Assembly (NCBI GenBank): GCA_963575745.1
Contig: CAUYUJ010005723.1
Coordinates: forward strand, 1 to 59,095
DNA length: 59,095 bases
Reading direction: 5' to 3'
Source: Prorocentrum cordatum
Taxonomy: Eukaryota; Sar; Dinophyceae; Prorocentrales; Prorocentraceae
A model generated the notes under the pieces. That model worked only from the letters and a program-made list of their open reading frames with translations, was not told the origin of the DNA and ran no database searches. Positions 11,935 through 22,503 of this stretch are shown one piece after another; position 1 is the stretch's first letter, and every line of letters begins with the position of its first letter. A program made the position numbers and the translations under genes.

Positions 11935-12130
11935 CGGGGAGGCGCCAACATGGATTAGCGATCCATGGACTTGGCGCGCGGTCGCCAAATCCATGGATCG
12001 AGGGAAGGGCCCTCCCCAAAATGCGGCCAATGCCGCCTCGTTCGGCGACGGAAATCCGCGATTTCCCATGGAAACGGGACCCGTCGCTAAACCACGCCCC
12101 CCTTGATCCATGCTTGCGATCGCCTGACAC
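11935..12130. mobile_element. MITE-like foldback element, copy 1
   Basis: A 144-bp core (11951-12094) opens with TGGATTAGCGAT and closes with an imperfect reverse complement. Inside it is a hairpin of the form GATCCATGGA...TCCATGGATC with paired TTGGCG/CGCCAA. The copy at 14430-14625 has a core of exactly the same length. Non-autonomous: no transposase is seen. Homology continues about 15 bp left and 35 bp right of the core, so the true ends are uncertain. Confidence 0.6.
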
Positions 12131-12179
12131 TCCATTCCCCCACTCCATTTCCCCCCCCTCGGGGAGGGTACGACAGGGG

Positions 12180-12345
12180 GAAACCGGCTCAGGGGTTGAA
12201 TGTCGACCTGAAATCGACGATACATCGCCGACTAGATGGGCGACAGGCCCCTGGTAGCGAACCCGCACGCTCCTCGGCGGGGTGGGATAGCGGGCCCCTA
12301 TCGGCGATCAGTGGGCGATCGGAGGCCGACGCATCCCCCGCCCTG
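12180..12345. repeat. ~165-bp dispersed repeat, copy 1
   Basis: Similar over its length to 16480-16640, including ATCGCCGA-TAGATGGGC and CGGCGGGGTGGG-type words. It lies about 50 bp beyond the MITE-like element. Non-coding as far as can be seen. Confidence 0.65.
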
Positions 12346-13090
12346 ATGAAGGGGCCCTGGGACATACAAATAAATAAACACAAATAACATGATTCCCTAC
12401 ATTTTCACATATTTTCGGGTTTTTGTCTTCCCCCCCCACTTCCCATATTTTCCCATATTTTCTGGGGAATCGACGATGAATTGTTTCTGTGCGTTTTTTG
12501 CCTTCCTGACCTGAGGCCATCACCCCCTAAGGTCGGGCCTGATCCCAAGCCCTTGACGAGTCCCCCGTCAGCTCGGGCAGCTCTCCGGCGACGTGCTGAG
12601 GCGTAAAAAGTCCTGCGCTCGCTCTTCCTCCTCCACCTCAGCACGTTTCCCCTCCTCCTCCATCTCCTCCCCGTTCTTGGAGGTAGGAATCGAAAGGAAA
12701 GTCAGTCCTGGACCCTTGGGCCTTCCCCAAGACTGACCGCTCATCCCGAATCCTCGTCTGACGGCCCCGATGTCCCCCCCCCCCCCCTGGAAAGCCCTGG
12801 GAGCCTGAGAACTGTGAGAACACCTCTAGTCTAGGACCCCATGTCTGTCAAGCTGATTCACTGAGGAGCATGGGAAAACCAATATGTACCGATACCGCAT
12901 CTCCCCGGACATCTCCAGGGGTGCGTTCTGACCAGAATTTCGAAGCGAATCTAGTGGTGGCGACGAGGGCCCCCCAGGAGGCCGACAAAGGGGAAACCAG
13001 AGCGAGGGTAGCAAGATGGGTTCCTTTTCCGCATCCGAGTCTAGGACCCTTTGTCTGTCAAGCCGATCGACTGAGGATCAAAGCTCGCGC
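12346..13090. other. Mixed sequence, no gene seen
   Basis: It includes a CCCATATTTT direct repeat near 12445, a C run at about 12775-12790 and mixed text. No recognised coding region. Confidence 0.35.
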
Positions 13091-13093
13091 CGC

Positions 13094-13143
13094 AAAAAAA
13101 TAAAGAAAAAGCAAAAAGGAAAAAAAAAAGAAAAAAAAAAATC

Positions 13144-13174
<31 letters not shown>

Positions 13175-13187
13175 ACCAACACAAAAC

Positions 13188-13218
<31 letters not shown>

Positions 13219-13225
13219 AAACAAG
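13094..13225. repeat. A-rich low-complexity tract
   Basis: Long A runs broken by single C, G or T bases. Poly-Phe and poly-Lys frames here are artefacts. Confidence 0.95.
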
Positions 13226-13279
13226 AAAATCCCACCAAGAAAACAAAACCAACCCAAAACACACGCTAAAAACAACAAA

Positions 13280-13520
13280 CCAAAAAACCCCCCTCCTCAC
13301 CCCCACCCCCCTCTCCCCCCAGCGACACCCTCCCCGTACTACAGGGCACCCAGAACCTACGCACACTTACCCAGGCCCCCCCTTCTCCCACCACGCCTCC
13401 CCCCCCCTATCCCACCCACCCCCCCCCACCCAGCCCCCCCTCCCCCCGACCCCCGAACCTATCCATCCCCATCCCTCCTCCCCCACCCCCCCCCCCTGCC
13501 CCCTCTCCCTACCCCCCATC
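13280..13520. repeat. C-rich low-complexity tract
   Basis: Runs of 5-8 C with scattered A and T, directly after the A-rich tract. Confidence 0.85.
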
Positions 13521-13930
13521 CCCTCCCCGCCGGCCTTTGGCCTATCTCCAGCCGGCCATAAAGGCTCTAACCCTAGCACACTATACAGCCCCGGGTCGAG
13601 ACGTCCTTCATTCTTCGCCCTCTCTGGCCGGAAATTTCGAGGTCCTGGTTCGCACTGTGTTGGTTCCAAGGGCCCTGGGAGAAAACGACGGGGAATGCAG
13701 CCGTGGCCGACCCTGAGATCCTGGTGACTCAATGTTTTCGAGCCAGACGTTTTCGCCCAGTTCCAGGCCGCAGGACCCTCACCGATGGATCCGGCTCGGG
13801 AGATCACGCAGAAGAGATGGCTTCTGGGGCTCTGCGAGAGACTCTCTACGATGTGGCAACTTTTCCGCTGCGTCGGATCTCAGGGGAACTTCGGGCCGGG
13901 CGAAAGGGGGGGATAGCAAAGGGGGGATTT
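13521..13930. other. Mixed sequence, no gene seen
   Basis: Mixed sequence without a recognisable gene or repeat. Confidence 0.3.
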
Positions 13931-14030
13931 TCCCGGTGCCTCCCGGCGCCGGGAGGCGCCCATGTATCGAGGAATGGGCCCGGCGGCGGGGCCGAAGCCA
14001 GCTGCATGCAGCAGATTTCGTAACCCCCCC
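13931..14030. repeat. ~90-bp repeat, copy 1
   Basis: Contains GGCGCCGGGAGGCGCCCA followed by ATCGAGGAA and a GGCGG run. The same order of words occurs at 15288-15375. Non-coding as far as can be seen. Confidence 0.5.
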
Positions 14031-14429
14031 TTTCCCTACGCTCGGCCTTGATTGGACAGGACACTCGAGAGGACACAAGACCCTTCCGAGGGCCACATTG
14101 CCATAGGAACGTAGGAGGCACGGGTCGCGAGACACAGGACACAAGGGTACCCTTGCGCTGGCAGGGTCGACCTACTAATCCGGGCCGACTGTATCCCCCC
14201 CGTGTCGTTCGGCCCGAGAGCTGGGGCCGAGACCGGTGGCGTTCATCGAGCCGTCGGCCATCTTCCTGACCACCTTGGCAGCGCCGCTACGACGCGGAAA
14301 GCGCGTCCGCGCCGCGCGACGCACGGCGGCCCACCCGCCAGGGGCGCAGAGTCCTCGGAGGAGCACCCACGGGGGAGGCCCTGGCGCCTGCGTTGAGCAC
14401 TGCCTTGGGAATTCGGCCTCCCCCTCATC
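14031..14429. other. Mixed sequence, no gene seen
   Basis: GC-rich mixed sequence. No supported feature. Confidence 0.3.
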
Positions 14430-14625
14430 TCGGGGGCGCGCCAACATGGATTAGCGATCCATGGACTTGGCGCGCGGTCGCCAAATCCATGGATCGGGGG
14501 AAGTGCCCTCTCCAAAATGCGGCTAGTGCCGCCCCGTTCGGCGGCGGAAAATCGCGATTTCCCATGGAAACGGGACCCATCGCTAATCCACGCCCCCTTG
14601 ATCCATGTTTGCGATCGCCTGATCA
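14430..14625. mobile_element. MITE-like foldback element, copy 2
   Basis: Core 14447-14590 (144 bp) is bounded by a perfect 12-bp inverted pair, TGGATTAGCGAT at the left and ATCGCTAATCCA at the right. It has the same internal GATCCATGGA hairpin as copy 1 and differs from it at scattered bases. No target-site duplication was found by eye. Confidence 0.65.
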
Positions 14626-15100
14626 TCCCCGATCGACTTCGGTCACGCCTGGCGATAAACGCGCATCGATGCAATGATCGTCCCCCTGGGGCTCCTCTGG
14701 ACCAAGCTAGCTGCAGACGATGCGCATGCAAACTCTATGCACCGACGCTTCTTCCGGCCCTGCACGGAAACTCGCACAGGAAAGCGGATCCTGGTGTATA
14801 CGGGATGCTGGCGTATACATGTCGTCATTTCCCCAGGAAAACGGGGAAACAACTATACACCACACCACCCCGACGTCGCCCCTGACTCTCATAAAGTCCA
14901 GGGACTGAAAAACAGCACGCCACTGGTAATGTATATGTTCCAGTTTCCGACATTGTCCCTCCCTGCTCCCTTCTGCTGCGAGCTGCCTTCCACTCGTCGC
15001 TGGCAGGCCAGCAGGCGCGTCGGCCATGCTCCACCGCTCTCCCCCATGAGGTCCCCTCTTCCCCCCCTCCTCTTCCTCACTCCCGGGTCGGCGAACAGGA
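14626..15100. other. Mixed sequence, no gene seen
   Basis: Mixed sequence. No recognised gene or repeat. Confidence 0.3.
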
Positions 15101-15101
15101 G

Positions 15102-15249
15102 GATTAGTGTAAGTCGCGCCTGTCCTCCTACAGGGGGATTTTGGACGAAAAATGAAAAATAGTCAAACGAATGCCCCACAATGGCCCAACAAAAATACTC
15201 CCCAGACTTATTCCTCCTGTAGAGGGACAGGCCCGACTTAAGATTAGTG
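15102..15249. repeat. 148-bp inverted-repeat element
   Basis: Left arm (15102-15139) and right arm (15211-15249) are imperfect reverse complements over about 38 bp, separated by about 70 bp of AT-richer sequence. The left arm contains GTAAGT followed by a pyrimidine-rich CTCCTACAG, resembling intron ends, so an introner-like origin is possible but unproven. Confidence 0.5.
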
Positions 15250-15984
15250 AAGAGGTCGTTAACGAACTGGTTTGTTGAGTTGGTCTTCCTGGCGCCGGAA
15301 GCGCCCACGTGCATCGAGGAAGGAGCCCAGCGGCGGTGCCGACATCAGCTCCATACAACAAGAAATGTCGTACCTCCAGATTCTCTACGGTCAACCCGTG
15401 CATCAAACCTTGGAAGGCCATGCCGACAACTTGCGGGCGGGGCGCAGCCAGCGAAAGCGGCCAAGGATGGGCCAAAAGGGAAAGATGCAAGGATAGCCAT
15501 GGAAAATTGCTCATCCTGACTGTGCGTGTTGACTGTGCTCCCTCTTCTGTCGGGGATCCACTGACCCGTGTGAATCCAAACCCAGGTAGGTCGGGCTTTG
15601 CAGGATCCGGCAGGATCCTGCGCGCTAGCCCAGGTCGGTGCAACCCTGGCTCTGCAGGATCCTGCAAGATCTGGCGCCCTGGCTGACCCCCGTTTGTACA
15701 GACGCCCGTCTCAGGGCTCCCGCTTCCTTCCGACCCCCCACGCCCTCCGGCGCCGAGCAGACGCACTCGCACGCTCCAGGGGGCAACCCGGGGTGAGTCG
15801 ACGCCCTCTCCGGGGGCCCCTCGGAAGGGCCCAGGATGGGCCCCCGCCCCGTCGGGTCTTCCAACTCTGCGCATCGTGCCCAGCGAAGTGCGGGCGCGCG
15901 GTGGCCTCCGCGCCCTCGCGAGGTCCCTCCCCTCGAGAGGGGCAGCTCGCCGACGCCGCGACGCCGCGACGCGCGATGATCTCC
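15250..15984. other. Mixed sequence with one small repeat
   Basis: Holds the second copy (15288-15375) of the ~90-bp repeat at 13931, a GCAGGATCC-type short repeat near 15600-15665, and mixed GC-rich sequence. No gene recognised. Confidence 0.35.
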
Positions 15985-16118
15985 GCGCCCCTCCTCCTCC
16001 TCCTCCGCCTCCTCCTCCGCCTCCTCCTCCTCCTCCTCCTCCTGCTCCGCCTCCTCCGCCTCCTCCGCCTCCTCCTCTTCCTCCTCCTCCGCCTCCTCCT
16101 CTTCCTCCTCCTCCTCTG
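15985..16118. repeat. (TCC/CTC)n tract
   Basis: Pyrimidine triplet run with occasional CGC. Confidence 0.9.
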
Positions 16119-16479
16119 AAGAGGAACGTTGGGGGGGACCCTCTCGCGTGGGAGGAACATCGAGCTGGACTCGACGATGTGTCCGCAATGGCAGACCCGC
16201 ACGCTCTTCCACTATGTCCCCGATGCCACTGGGCCTCCTCCTCCTCCTCCTTCCCTTTGTTTAGGCTCGAGTCGTCGCTGCCTTGGACCACCCGCGATCC
16301 CCCGCGGTCAGCTGTAGCTCGCCCAAATCCAGCCGCATGCGTCCACGCCGCGGCCGAAGCAGGATGCTGCAGAAAGCGCAGGGGTTGGCGCACGACGTGA
16401 AGCACACAAGCCGCTTTGACGACATATTCTGGTGCGCAATCTGACTGTGTGGAGGGGGAATGTCTGGGGGGAGGCCCGC
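16119..16479. other. Mixed sequence, no gene seen
   Basis: Bases about 16150-16215 weakly resemble the dispersed repeat at 12200 and 16500 and may be a third, decayed copy. Nothing else is supported. Confidence 0.3.
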
Positions 16480-16640
16480 TCAGGAGAGGGAAACGTCGAG
16501 CTGGAATCGGCGATGCATCGCCGATTAGATGGGCGGTGAGCACCCGATGGTAAATCCGCGCGTTCCCCGGCGGGGTGGGCTAACGTGGCCATACTGGCGA
16601 TGAGTGGAAGATCGGGGGTCGATGCACCCCCCCCTGAGCC
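16480..16640. repeat. ~165-bp dispersed repeat, copy 2
   Basis: Matches 12180-12345 in order and content over the whole stretch, with many single-base differences. No coding signal. Confidence 0.65.
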
Positions 16641-16995
16641 TATCCCCTCCATCGTTGCCCCTCAGTGCCATCCAGGCTGTTTTGACGGCCAATTCTCGTG
16701 CGCAATCTGGACGTGCGCGCAACAACGTCTGCAACATGATTGGTGTGGACTGCTGGATTTCTTTACTACGGAATGACCCTGTTCGTGAGCAGTACACGGA
16801 CTCTGCTCAGTCGCTCGCTGGCGTCTGCACGATGGCCGCATGACAAAAATCCTAGTGGGGCTCATCATCGAGCTGATTGGTCCATGGATCGCAAGAAAAG
16901 CGACCTACAAACGCATCGTTCCGGCACATGGGCAACTTCTTCGGCCGCTGGCAACGCCATCTGTTATTCTCCCTCGTCTGCCTCTATCCTCAATG
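16641..16995. other. Mixed sequence, no gene seen
   Basis: Mixed sequence. No feature supported. Confidence 0.3.
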
Positions 16996-17580
16996 TTCTT
17001 CCTCCTCCTCGTCATCACCACTCCTCCTGCCCCATTTCTCCCTCCTCTGCCCTCTTTCCTCCTCCTCCTTCTCCTCCTCCTCCTCCTCCTCCTCCTCCGC
17101 CTCCGCCTCTCGATTTCCCCCTCTCCTTCATCATTCGCTTCACTCCTTCGTCCTCCCGCCTTCGTTCCCTTCCTCCTAGTCACCATTATCATCCTCGTCT
17201 TGTCCTCCACCTCGTCCCCCTCCCTCATCCCTGTCTCGCTCTCCTCCTCCTCCTTTTCCTCGCCATCCACGCCCTCATCCAACTTTCCATTCCCCTCTCT
17301 CCTTCATCATTCGCTTTCCTCCTTCGTCATCCCGCCTTCCTTTCCCCCCTCTCAGTCATCATGATCTTCCTCGTCTTGTCCTCCACTTCCTCTCCGTCCC
17401 TCCTCCCTGTCTCGCCCTCCTCCTCCTCCTCCTCCTTCTCCCCCGCCTCCTCCTCCGCCTCCTCTTCCTCGCCATCCTCCCTCTGCTCCCCCTCGCCCTC
17501 ATCATCAATGTCTGATTGATCCCTGCTCCTCCCCCTCCTCCTCCTCCTCCTCCTCCTCTTCCTCCTCCTCGTCCTGCCCT
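16996..17580. repeat. Polypyrimidine (TCC)n region
   Basis: TCC/CTC-rich with C/T mixtures throughout. About 17100-17200 and 17270-17380 look like a duplicated sub-block (TTCATCATTCGCTT recurs). Open frames are artefacts. Confidence 0.85.
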
Positions 17581-18299
17581 GCTCGGTGCTGGATGAAAGG
17601 GTTCTCTGGCCTGGTGGTCGAGGTACCGCAGGCCCTGCAGCGCCGAAAGGTCGACTTGAGTGGGCGACAACAAGTTGACGGCCTGCCACGGGGTAGCGGG
17701 AGGGGAAAGACTGAAATGGGCGAGAAGGGGGATCCGTATGAGAAGAACTGGGGCTCAGGGCGAGAAAGGCATCGGGGAAACGCAGTCGAGCCCTCCGCCT
17801 GAGTCGAAAGCGCGCGTGCTGCCGCTGAGCCCAGGAGTGTCTGGCGCTGGCCCAAGAAATCACCGCAAACCTCCGACAGTGTATGCATATTGTGCTATGT
17901 GTTGCTTGCGTGAGACGCCTTCACCTCAGTTTGCGTCAGAGACCAGGAACGTCAAGCGAGGCCCCACCGCTTCGGGACATCCTCCTCCTTGGCTCGCTGA
18001 CGCGCACGCGCTGGCATGGTGGTCAAGAGGCAAGGCGTGGTCAAAGCCGATACTGAGTTTGTATCCTAGGATGAGTCGCCCGCCTCCAGACCTCTTCGAC
18101 CACGGGCCCGACGTTTCACCCCGAGTCGTCATTTGACGGTCCTGGTCCCGAAACCGACCTCCGGATGGTCAACATGCGGAGAAACTGCCGACTCGACTTC
18201 TTTGGGCAGCCAGATGTCTGGGTACCAGGGGCGCAACCTGGCAAGAGACCTCGAAGCGGACCCAATCGCGGCCAAAGGCACGCTCCCCAAAACATGACA
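17581..18299. other. Mixed sequence, no gene seen
   Basis: Mixed sequence. No recognised gene. Confidence 0.3.
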
Positions 18300-18301
18300 A
18301 C

Positions 18302-18418
18302 AAAACCTCGCCCCTCGATGCGAGGTAGCGACTCATCAATATCTACTGCCTGGGGATCTCGACCCTCGATGCGAGGTAGCGACTTATCGATACCTACTGC
18401 CTGGGGAGCCGATGCCCT
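18302..18418. repeat. Two tandem units of about 58 bp
   Basis: CCCTCGATGCGAGGTAGCGA occurs at about 18310 and 18362, each followed by CTACTGCCTGGGGA. CTCGATGCGAG is itself a short dyad. Confidence 0.75.
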
Positions 18419-19104
18419 GGGCCCCCAAGGGGCGGTGGACAAGAACCTATTCGGGCACCGCGACGTCACCGCACGGCCTGTCACCGCACCGTTCTGGGAT
18501 CCCAGAGGCCCCAATCGCCAGAGAACATCCTCCGAGAGCAACCCGAGTCGCAATAATTCCGTACGGTTACTCCGAGTCCCCACCACTGACTCACCACACG
18601 GTGTGGTCTCTTTACTGTTTGGAGGCCCCGATCGATCCTCGACACGCAAGAGCGACGCCAGGCATGAGTGACTGTTGGTGCGTGGGTTCAGGGGGGCGAG
18701 GGAAGGTCAAACCAAAGCGCGCGAGCAACTGCCATCGCATCGCATTCGGCGGTCGTAGGACCCAAGAGGGCCAAGCCCGCTCCAAAGGACATTCCGGCGA
18801 AGGGTCATTACTGTGAATGTCGGGGGCATTCAAGAGGGGGAGGTGGCGGCCCGAAGCGTGCGCGGGCGAGGTGGCGGCCAACGGACGTGTTGAAAGAAGA
18901 AGAGGGGGCCATGAAATCCGAGGGAATATCATGGCCTGGGCCATGATGTCCCCCCCCTCCGAATCATCACCACCCTTTGGCCGCCCCCGAGTGTAGCCGA
19001 GACCCTGGAACCTCGGAGAGCGACCCGAGTCCCGAAACCGTGCAACCACCTGGGTCTTCACTGACGCACCACATGGTGGGGTCACCCCACCGCTTGGGGG
19101 CCCA
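18419..19104. other. Mixed sequence, no gene seen
   Basis: Mixed GC-rich sequence. A 20-bp near-perfect palindrome, ATCATGGCCTGGGCCATGAT, lies at about 18928-18947. No gene recognised. Confidence 0.35.
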
Positions 19105-19318
19105 CGATTGATCCTCGACCCTGGAAGATCGATCTGGGAACCTCGATTCCTCGACTGTGGAAACCGTTTGAAACCTCGATCCTCGATCCTTGACCCTGGA
19201 AGCCTCGGTCGGTCCTCGACCCTTGACAGGCTTCAGGCTTCAGCCTCGGACCTCGATCCTGGCACCTGGAATCTCGATACTGGAACCTCAAGCCTCGGAC
19301 CTTGATCCTCGAACCCGG
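19105..19318. repeat. Degenerate CCTCGATCCTGGAA-type repeat
   Basis: Words like CCTCGATCCT and CCCTGGAA recur about every 15-25 bp with many variants. Confidence 0.7.
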
Positions 19319-19333
19319 AGCCCCCAGGTGCGA

Positions 19334-19417
19334 TCACCGGCCCACGGGGTGAGGGCCCAGCACGCGCGGCGCGGGCGAGGCCAGCAGCATGACCAGCACC
19401 GCGAGCGCGACCTTCAT
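19334..19417 (-). CDS. Possible short secreted peptide or first exon
   Basis: A 27-codon frame starts at ATG 19417. It encodes Met-Lys, then a hydrophobic stretch of Ala, Val and Leu (about residues 3-13), then a Pro/Ala/Arg segment that could be a cleavage region, and stops at 19336-19334. This looks like a signal peptide and could be the first exon of a secreted or plastid-targeted protein, but no following exon was found and no homologue was recognised. Chance occurrence in GC-rich DNA is quite possible. Confidence 0.2.
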   Translation of the reverse strand: MKVALAVLVMLLASPAPRVLGPHPVGR

Positions 19418-19419
19418 GC

Positions 19420-20165
19420 CCACGTCCTCGGGGGCGGCGCGGCGCGTCGAGGGCTCCCACCCGTGTTTTTTGTTCACCTCCCCTCACGAAACACGAGCTC
19501 TAACGCTCCAGCGGGGAAGATACAGGGAATGCTTTGAGTACCGAAGCTTCCACTTGCCATCGCTCGGACATCCTTCCCCCGTGCATGTTGCATTTGTTCG
19601 TGCGTATTTTTTCGTGAGGCGATCCAACATGCTCATCGATGGCCATCGATGAAAAAATGCACACGTCCGAACGATGCCAAGGACGCTTCAAAGGGGAAAA
19701 TGAACATGCCAGCTCCATAAAGATAAAGGGCCCCCAAAACGGCAGAACCTTGTGGTCACCGCTTCCGAAAATGTGTCTCTTCAAAAATGGAAGCGGCAAA
19801 AACATGGCGACCAACAACTGCAGTAAAAACAGCTCCGGGATTGGAACCGGAACCGAAACCGCTAAGTGATGAACATACCAGTTCTCAACGCGGGTGGCAC
19901 ATGGCCCCTGCACGCGCCCAACCCAGCAACCAGCGGCCTTGCCAGACCTGGAGGTCGCCATACCCTTGCTCCTCGTGCCCTCTCGGGCGAGCTCCCTCGG
20001 CCAGGGCAGCCCTTGTGGATGCGAGCTGCGGGCCCTCGGAGTTCGCGCGAGGAACGAGAAACGCAGGAGGACGACCATACTAAACCCAAGATGTACCAGC
20101 GATGCTGTACTACACTGGCTTGATTTAGGGCGGGGTTTTCGGACTCAACCGACCCAACCTGTTTT
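19420..20165. other. Mixed sequence, no gene seen
   Basis: Mixed sequence. Short open frames on both strands lack recognisable domains. Confidence 0.3.
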
Positions 20166-20365
20166 TGCATCATCGTCATCATCATCGTCATCATCGTCGT
20201 CATGATATTCGTCATCGTCCGCGTCATCGCCATCATCATCACCATCTCCTCACCATCGTCATCATCAGAATATCCATCATCATATCCTCGTCATCGCCAT
20301 CATCATGTAGTGATGGTGATGATTAAATCAAGACCCGCATGACGATGATGGCGGCGTGAACATGT

Positions 20366-20396
<31 letters not shown>

Positions 20397-20452
20397 GATG
20401 ACGATGGTGATGAAGTCGATGATTGCGATGATGATGGCGATGAAGATCATGA
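20166..20452. repeat. (CAT)n / (ATG)n foldback microsatellite
   Basis: About 20166-20312 is CAT/CGT-type triplets and 20325-20452 is the complementary ATG/ATGACG type. The two halves could pair across a centre near 20318, forming a long imperfect hairpin. Confidence 0.8.
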
Positions 20453-20955
20453 TTTCGGACTGCGCGGGCCGTGCTGAGTACTAATCGGAAAGCCCCACAG
20501 CCTCCGTGGAAGCGGGCCACCGCATTTCGTCAAGCACCTCCGTGAGATCGGGCAGCGCCACGGGGACCCGCGCCAGGTGATCGGCCACGACGTGGTTCAC
20601 GACGTTGAAGAACTCCTTCGGGCCAGGCGTGGCGTCGATCCTGCGCGCCCTGAACTCCCGAAAGACGACGGAGCGGATCATGACGGCGATCTGCAGCCTG
20701 CTGTCGTCTACGCGCTGTTGCAGCTCGTGGTGGGTCGCGAAACAGTCCTGGCAGTCCGCGGAGGCGCGGTGGTGCACGTTGTGCTCGAGGGAGGACAGGG
20801 TGCCCATGTAGAAGGACCGAGGCTTTTGCTCGAGGGTGACGACCCTTCCGCAGGAGGCTGTGCTCGAGGGTGACGCCCCATCATGTGCTCCCAGGACCCC
20901 TGGGATCCTCACTTGCACGGAGCGCGCCCCGAAAATCAGCCACGAGCCGTTCGTG

Positions 20956-21375
20956 CTAACAACAAGAAAACAAAGAACAACACAACAAAAACAAACAAAG
21001 AAACAAAAACAACGCAACAACAAACAAACACAAACACAAACACATTGACACAAGCAAAACAGTACAAAAAAACAACAAAACAAAACAACAACACAACAAA
21101 AAAAACAACAACAACATAAACAAACAAACACAAACAAAAAAAAAACAGCAAAAAACAAAACAAGGCAAAAAACAAACAAACAAAAAGACAACAAAACATA
21201 CATACACACAACACAACAAGACAACAAAATGAAACAAAAACAAACAAACAAAACACAACAATACCAAACACAACAAAGACAAAAACAAAAACAACAAACA
21301 ACAAAAAAAAAAACAATACACAACAAACAAAACAAACAAACAACAAACAAACACAAAACAAAAACAAAAAAAAAC
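20956..21375 (-). other. GT-AG intron of (CAAA)n-like sequence in the oxygenase domain
   Basis: In the gene sense the exon ends at CCCT/GTTTT (21376) and resumes after TTAG at 20955. Splicing at these sites joins the HxD region to the next strand of the 2OG fold in frame. The 420-bp intron is almost wholly A/C-rich simple repeat on the plus strand (T/G-rich in the gene sense). Confidence 0.75.
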
Positions 21376-22503
21376 AGGGAGCATCCGCCATCTGCGTGCC
21401 AACCATCGCCCCGTGCGCCTGGTTGCATGAGCCGGATCGATGCGTGCGCGAACGCGTTGTCGGCGAAGCGCTCTGTCATGATGGGCTTTCCGTTCTGCTC
21501 GACGATGGCAGGTGGCATGCCGTCGGCCTTGACAGCCTCGCGCATTTTGTCTCCCAGCTGTTGCAGCCGCGGGCGCATATTCTTCCGCAGCGCTCGCACG
21601 TAGGCGGCCATGTGGGGCGAGGGGGTGATCTGCAAATTCCCGCCCTTGTTGAAGCTGCGGCACTTCGGGGGGCTTTCGTCGCCCACGATGCCTGCGACCT
21701 CTGTGTTCAAGCCCGTTGCCGCCTCGTCGCCTCAGACGCATTTGGAGACGGTTGCTCCCGTGTCCAGGCGCTCCTCGGCCACGTTCTGCCAGCACGGGTC
21801 CCCCTGCAAGAAAGGGGGCAAGTCTGGGCCCAGCTCCGCCTCCGCAATCGTGCCCGTGCCGTTTTTTTCCCTGCGCCATGGAGATGCGCACGACGAGCTG
21901 GGCGCCAGCCGGCTGCAGGAAGCGACGAGCCCTTAGACGACTGATTGTCGCTCTGGCGCCAGGGTGCCAAAGCAGGCAGCTCTCGGCGGCCTTCAACAAG
22001 TCTGGGGGGCAGTCTGCAAGTTCGTCAACGGGCCAGCGTCCTCGGCCGCCGAGTGCCTTCGCTGTTTCAACCTTTAGCCAATCCTCGCCCGACCGCTTGA
22101 ACCACTTCTCAAAGAAAGGCAGGTTGTCCAGCCACGGGGCGGGTTCCTGGCCCTCGTAATTGTAGAAGTCTCCCGACCCTGGCTCCTTGCCTGGGATCCC
22201 CAAGACCTCCCTGCAGAAAACCGCGAAGTCTTTCGGGTGCCCCCCTGGAGGATGCCCGAGCGCGCCGCAAGGCTCTGGTGGTTGGAACAGCACCTTGCGC
22301 GTGTGCAACTCCGCCATCAAGCGCCCGATGGACCACGTGTCCAGGTCCCCTGAGTAACGCTGGTTCCCCAAGAAAGCGTATACCGCTCTGTGAGCGGGCG
22401 TGCATACTCTGAGATCATCGCAGGTCGGGCTGTAGCGCAGTTTCCTCTTCAACCTGCCGTGGGGGTCCGCCATCTGCACACGGCCGAGGTCGGCGAGCAC
22501 CAC

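Noticed and set aside
13041-13366. Poly-Phe and poly-Lys frames
   Set aside because: A-rich tract only.
20936-21406. Phe/Cys/Val-rich membrane-like protein
   Set aside because: Translation of the (CAAA)n-type intron inside the oxygenase domain.
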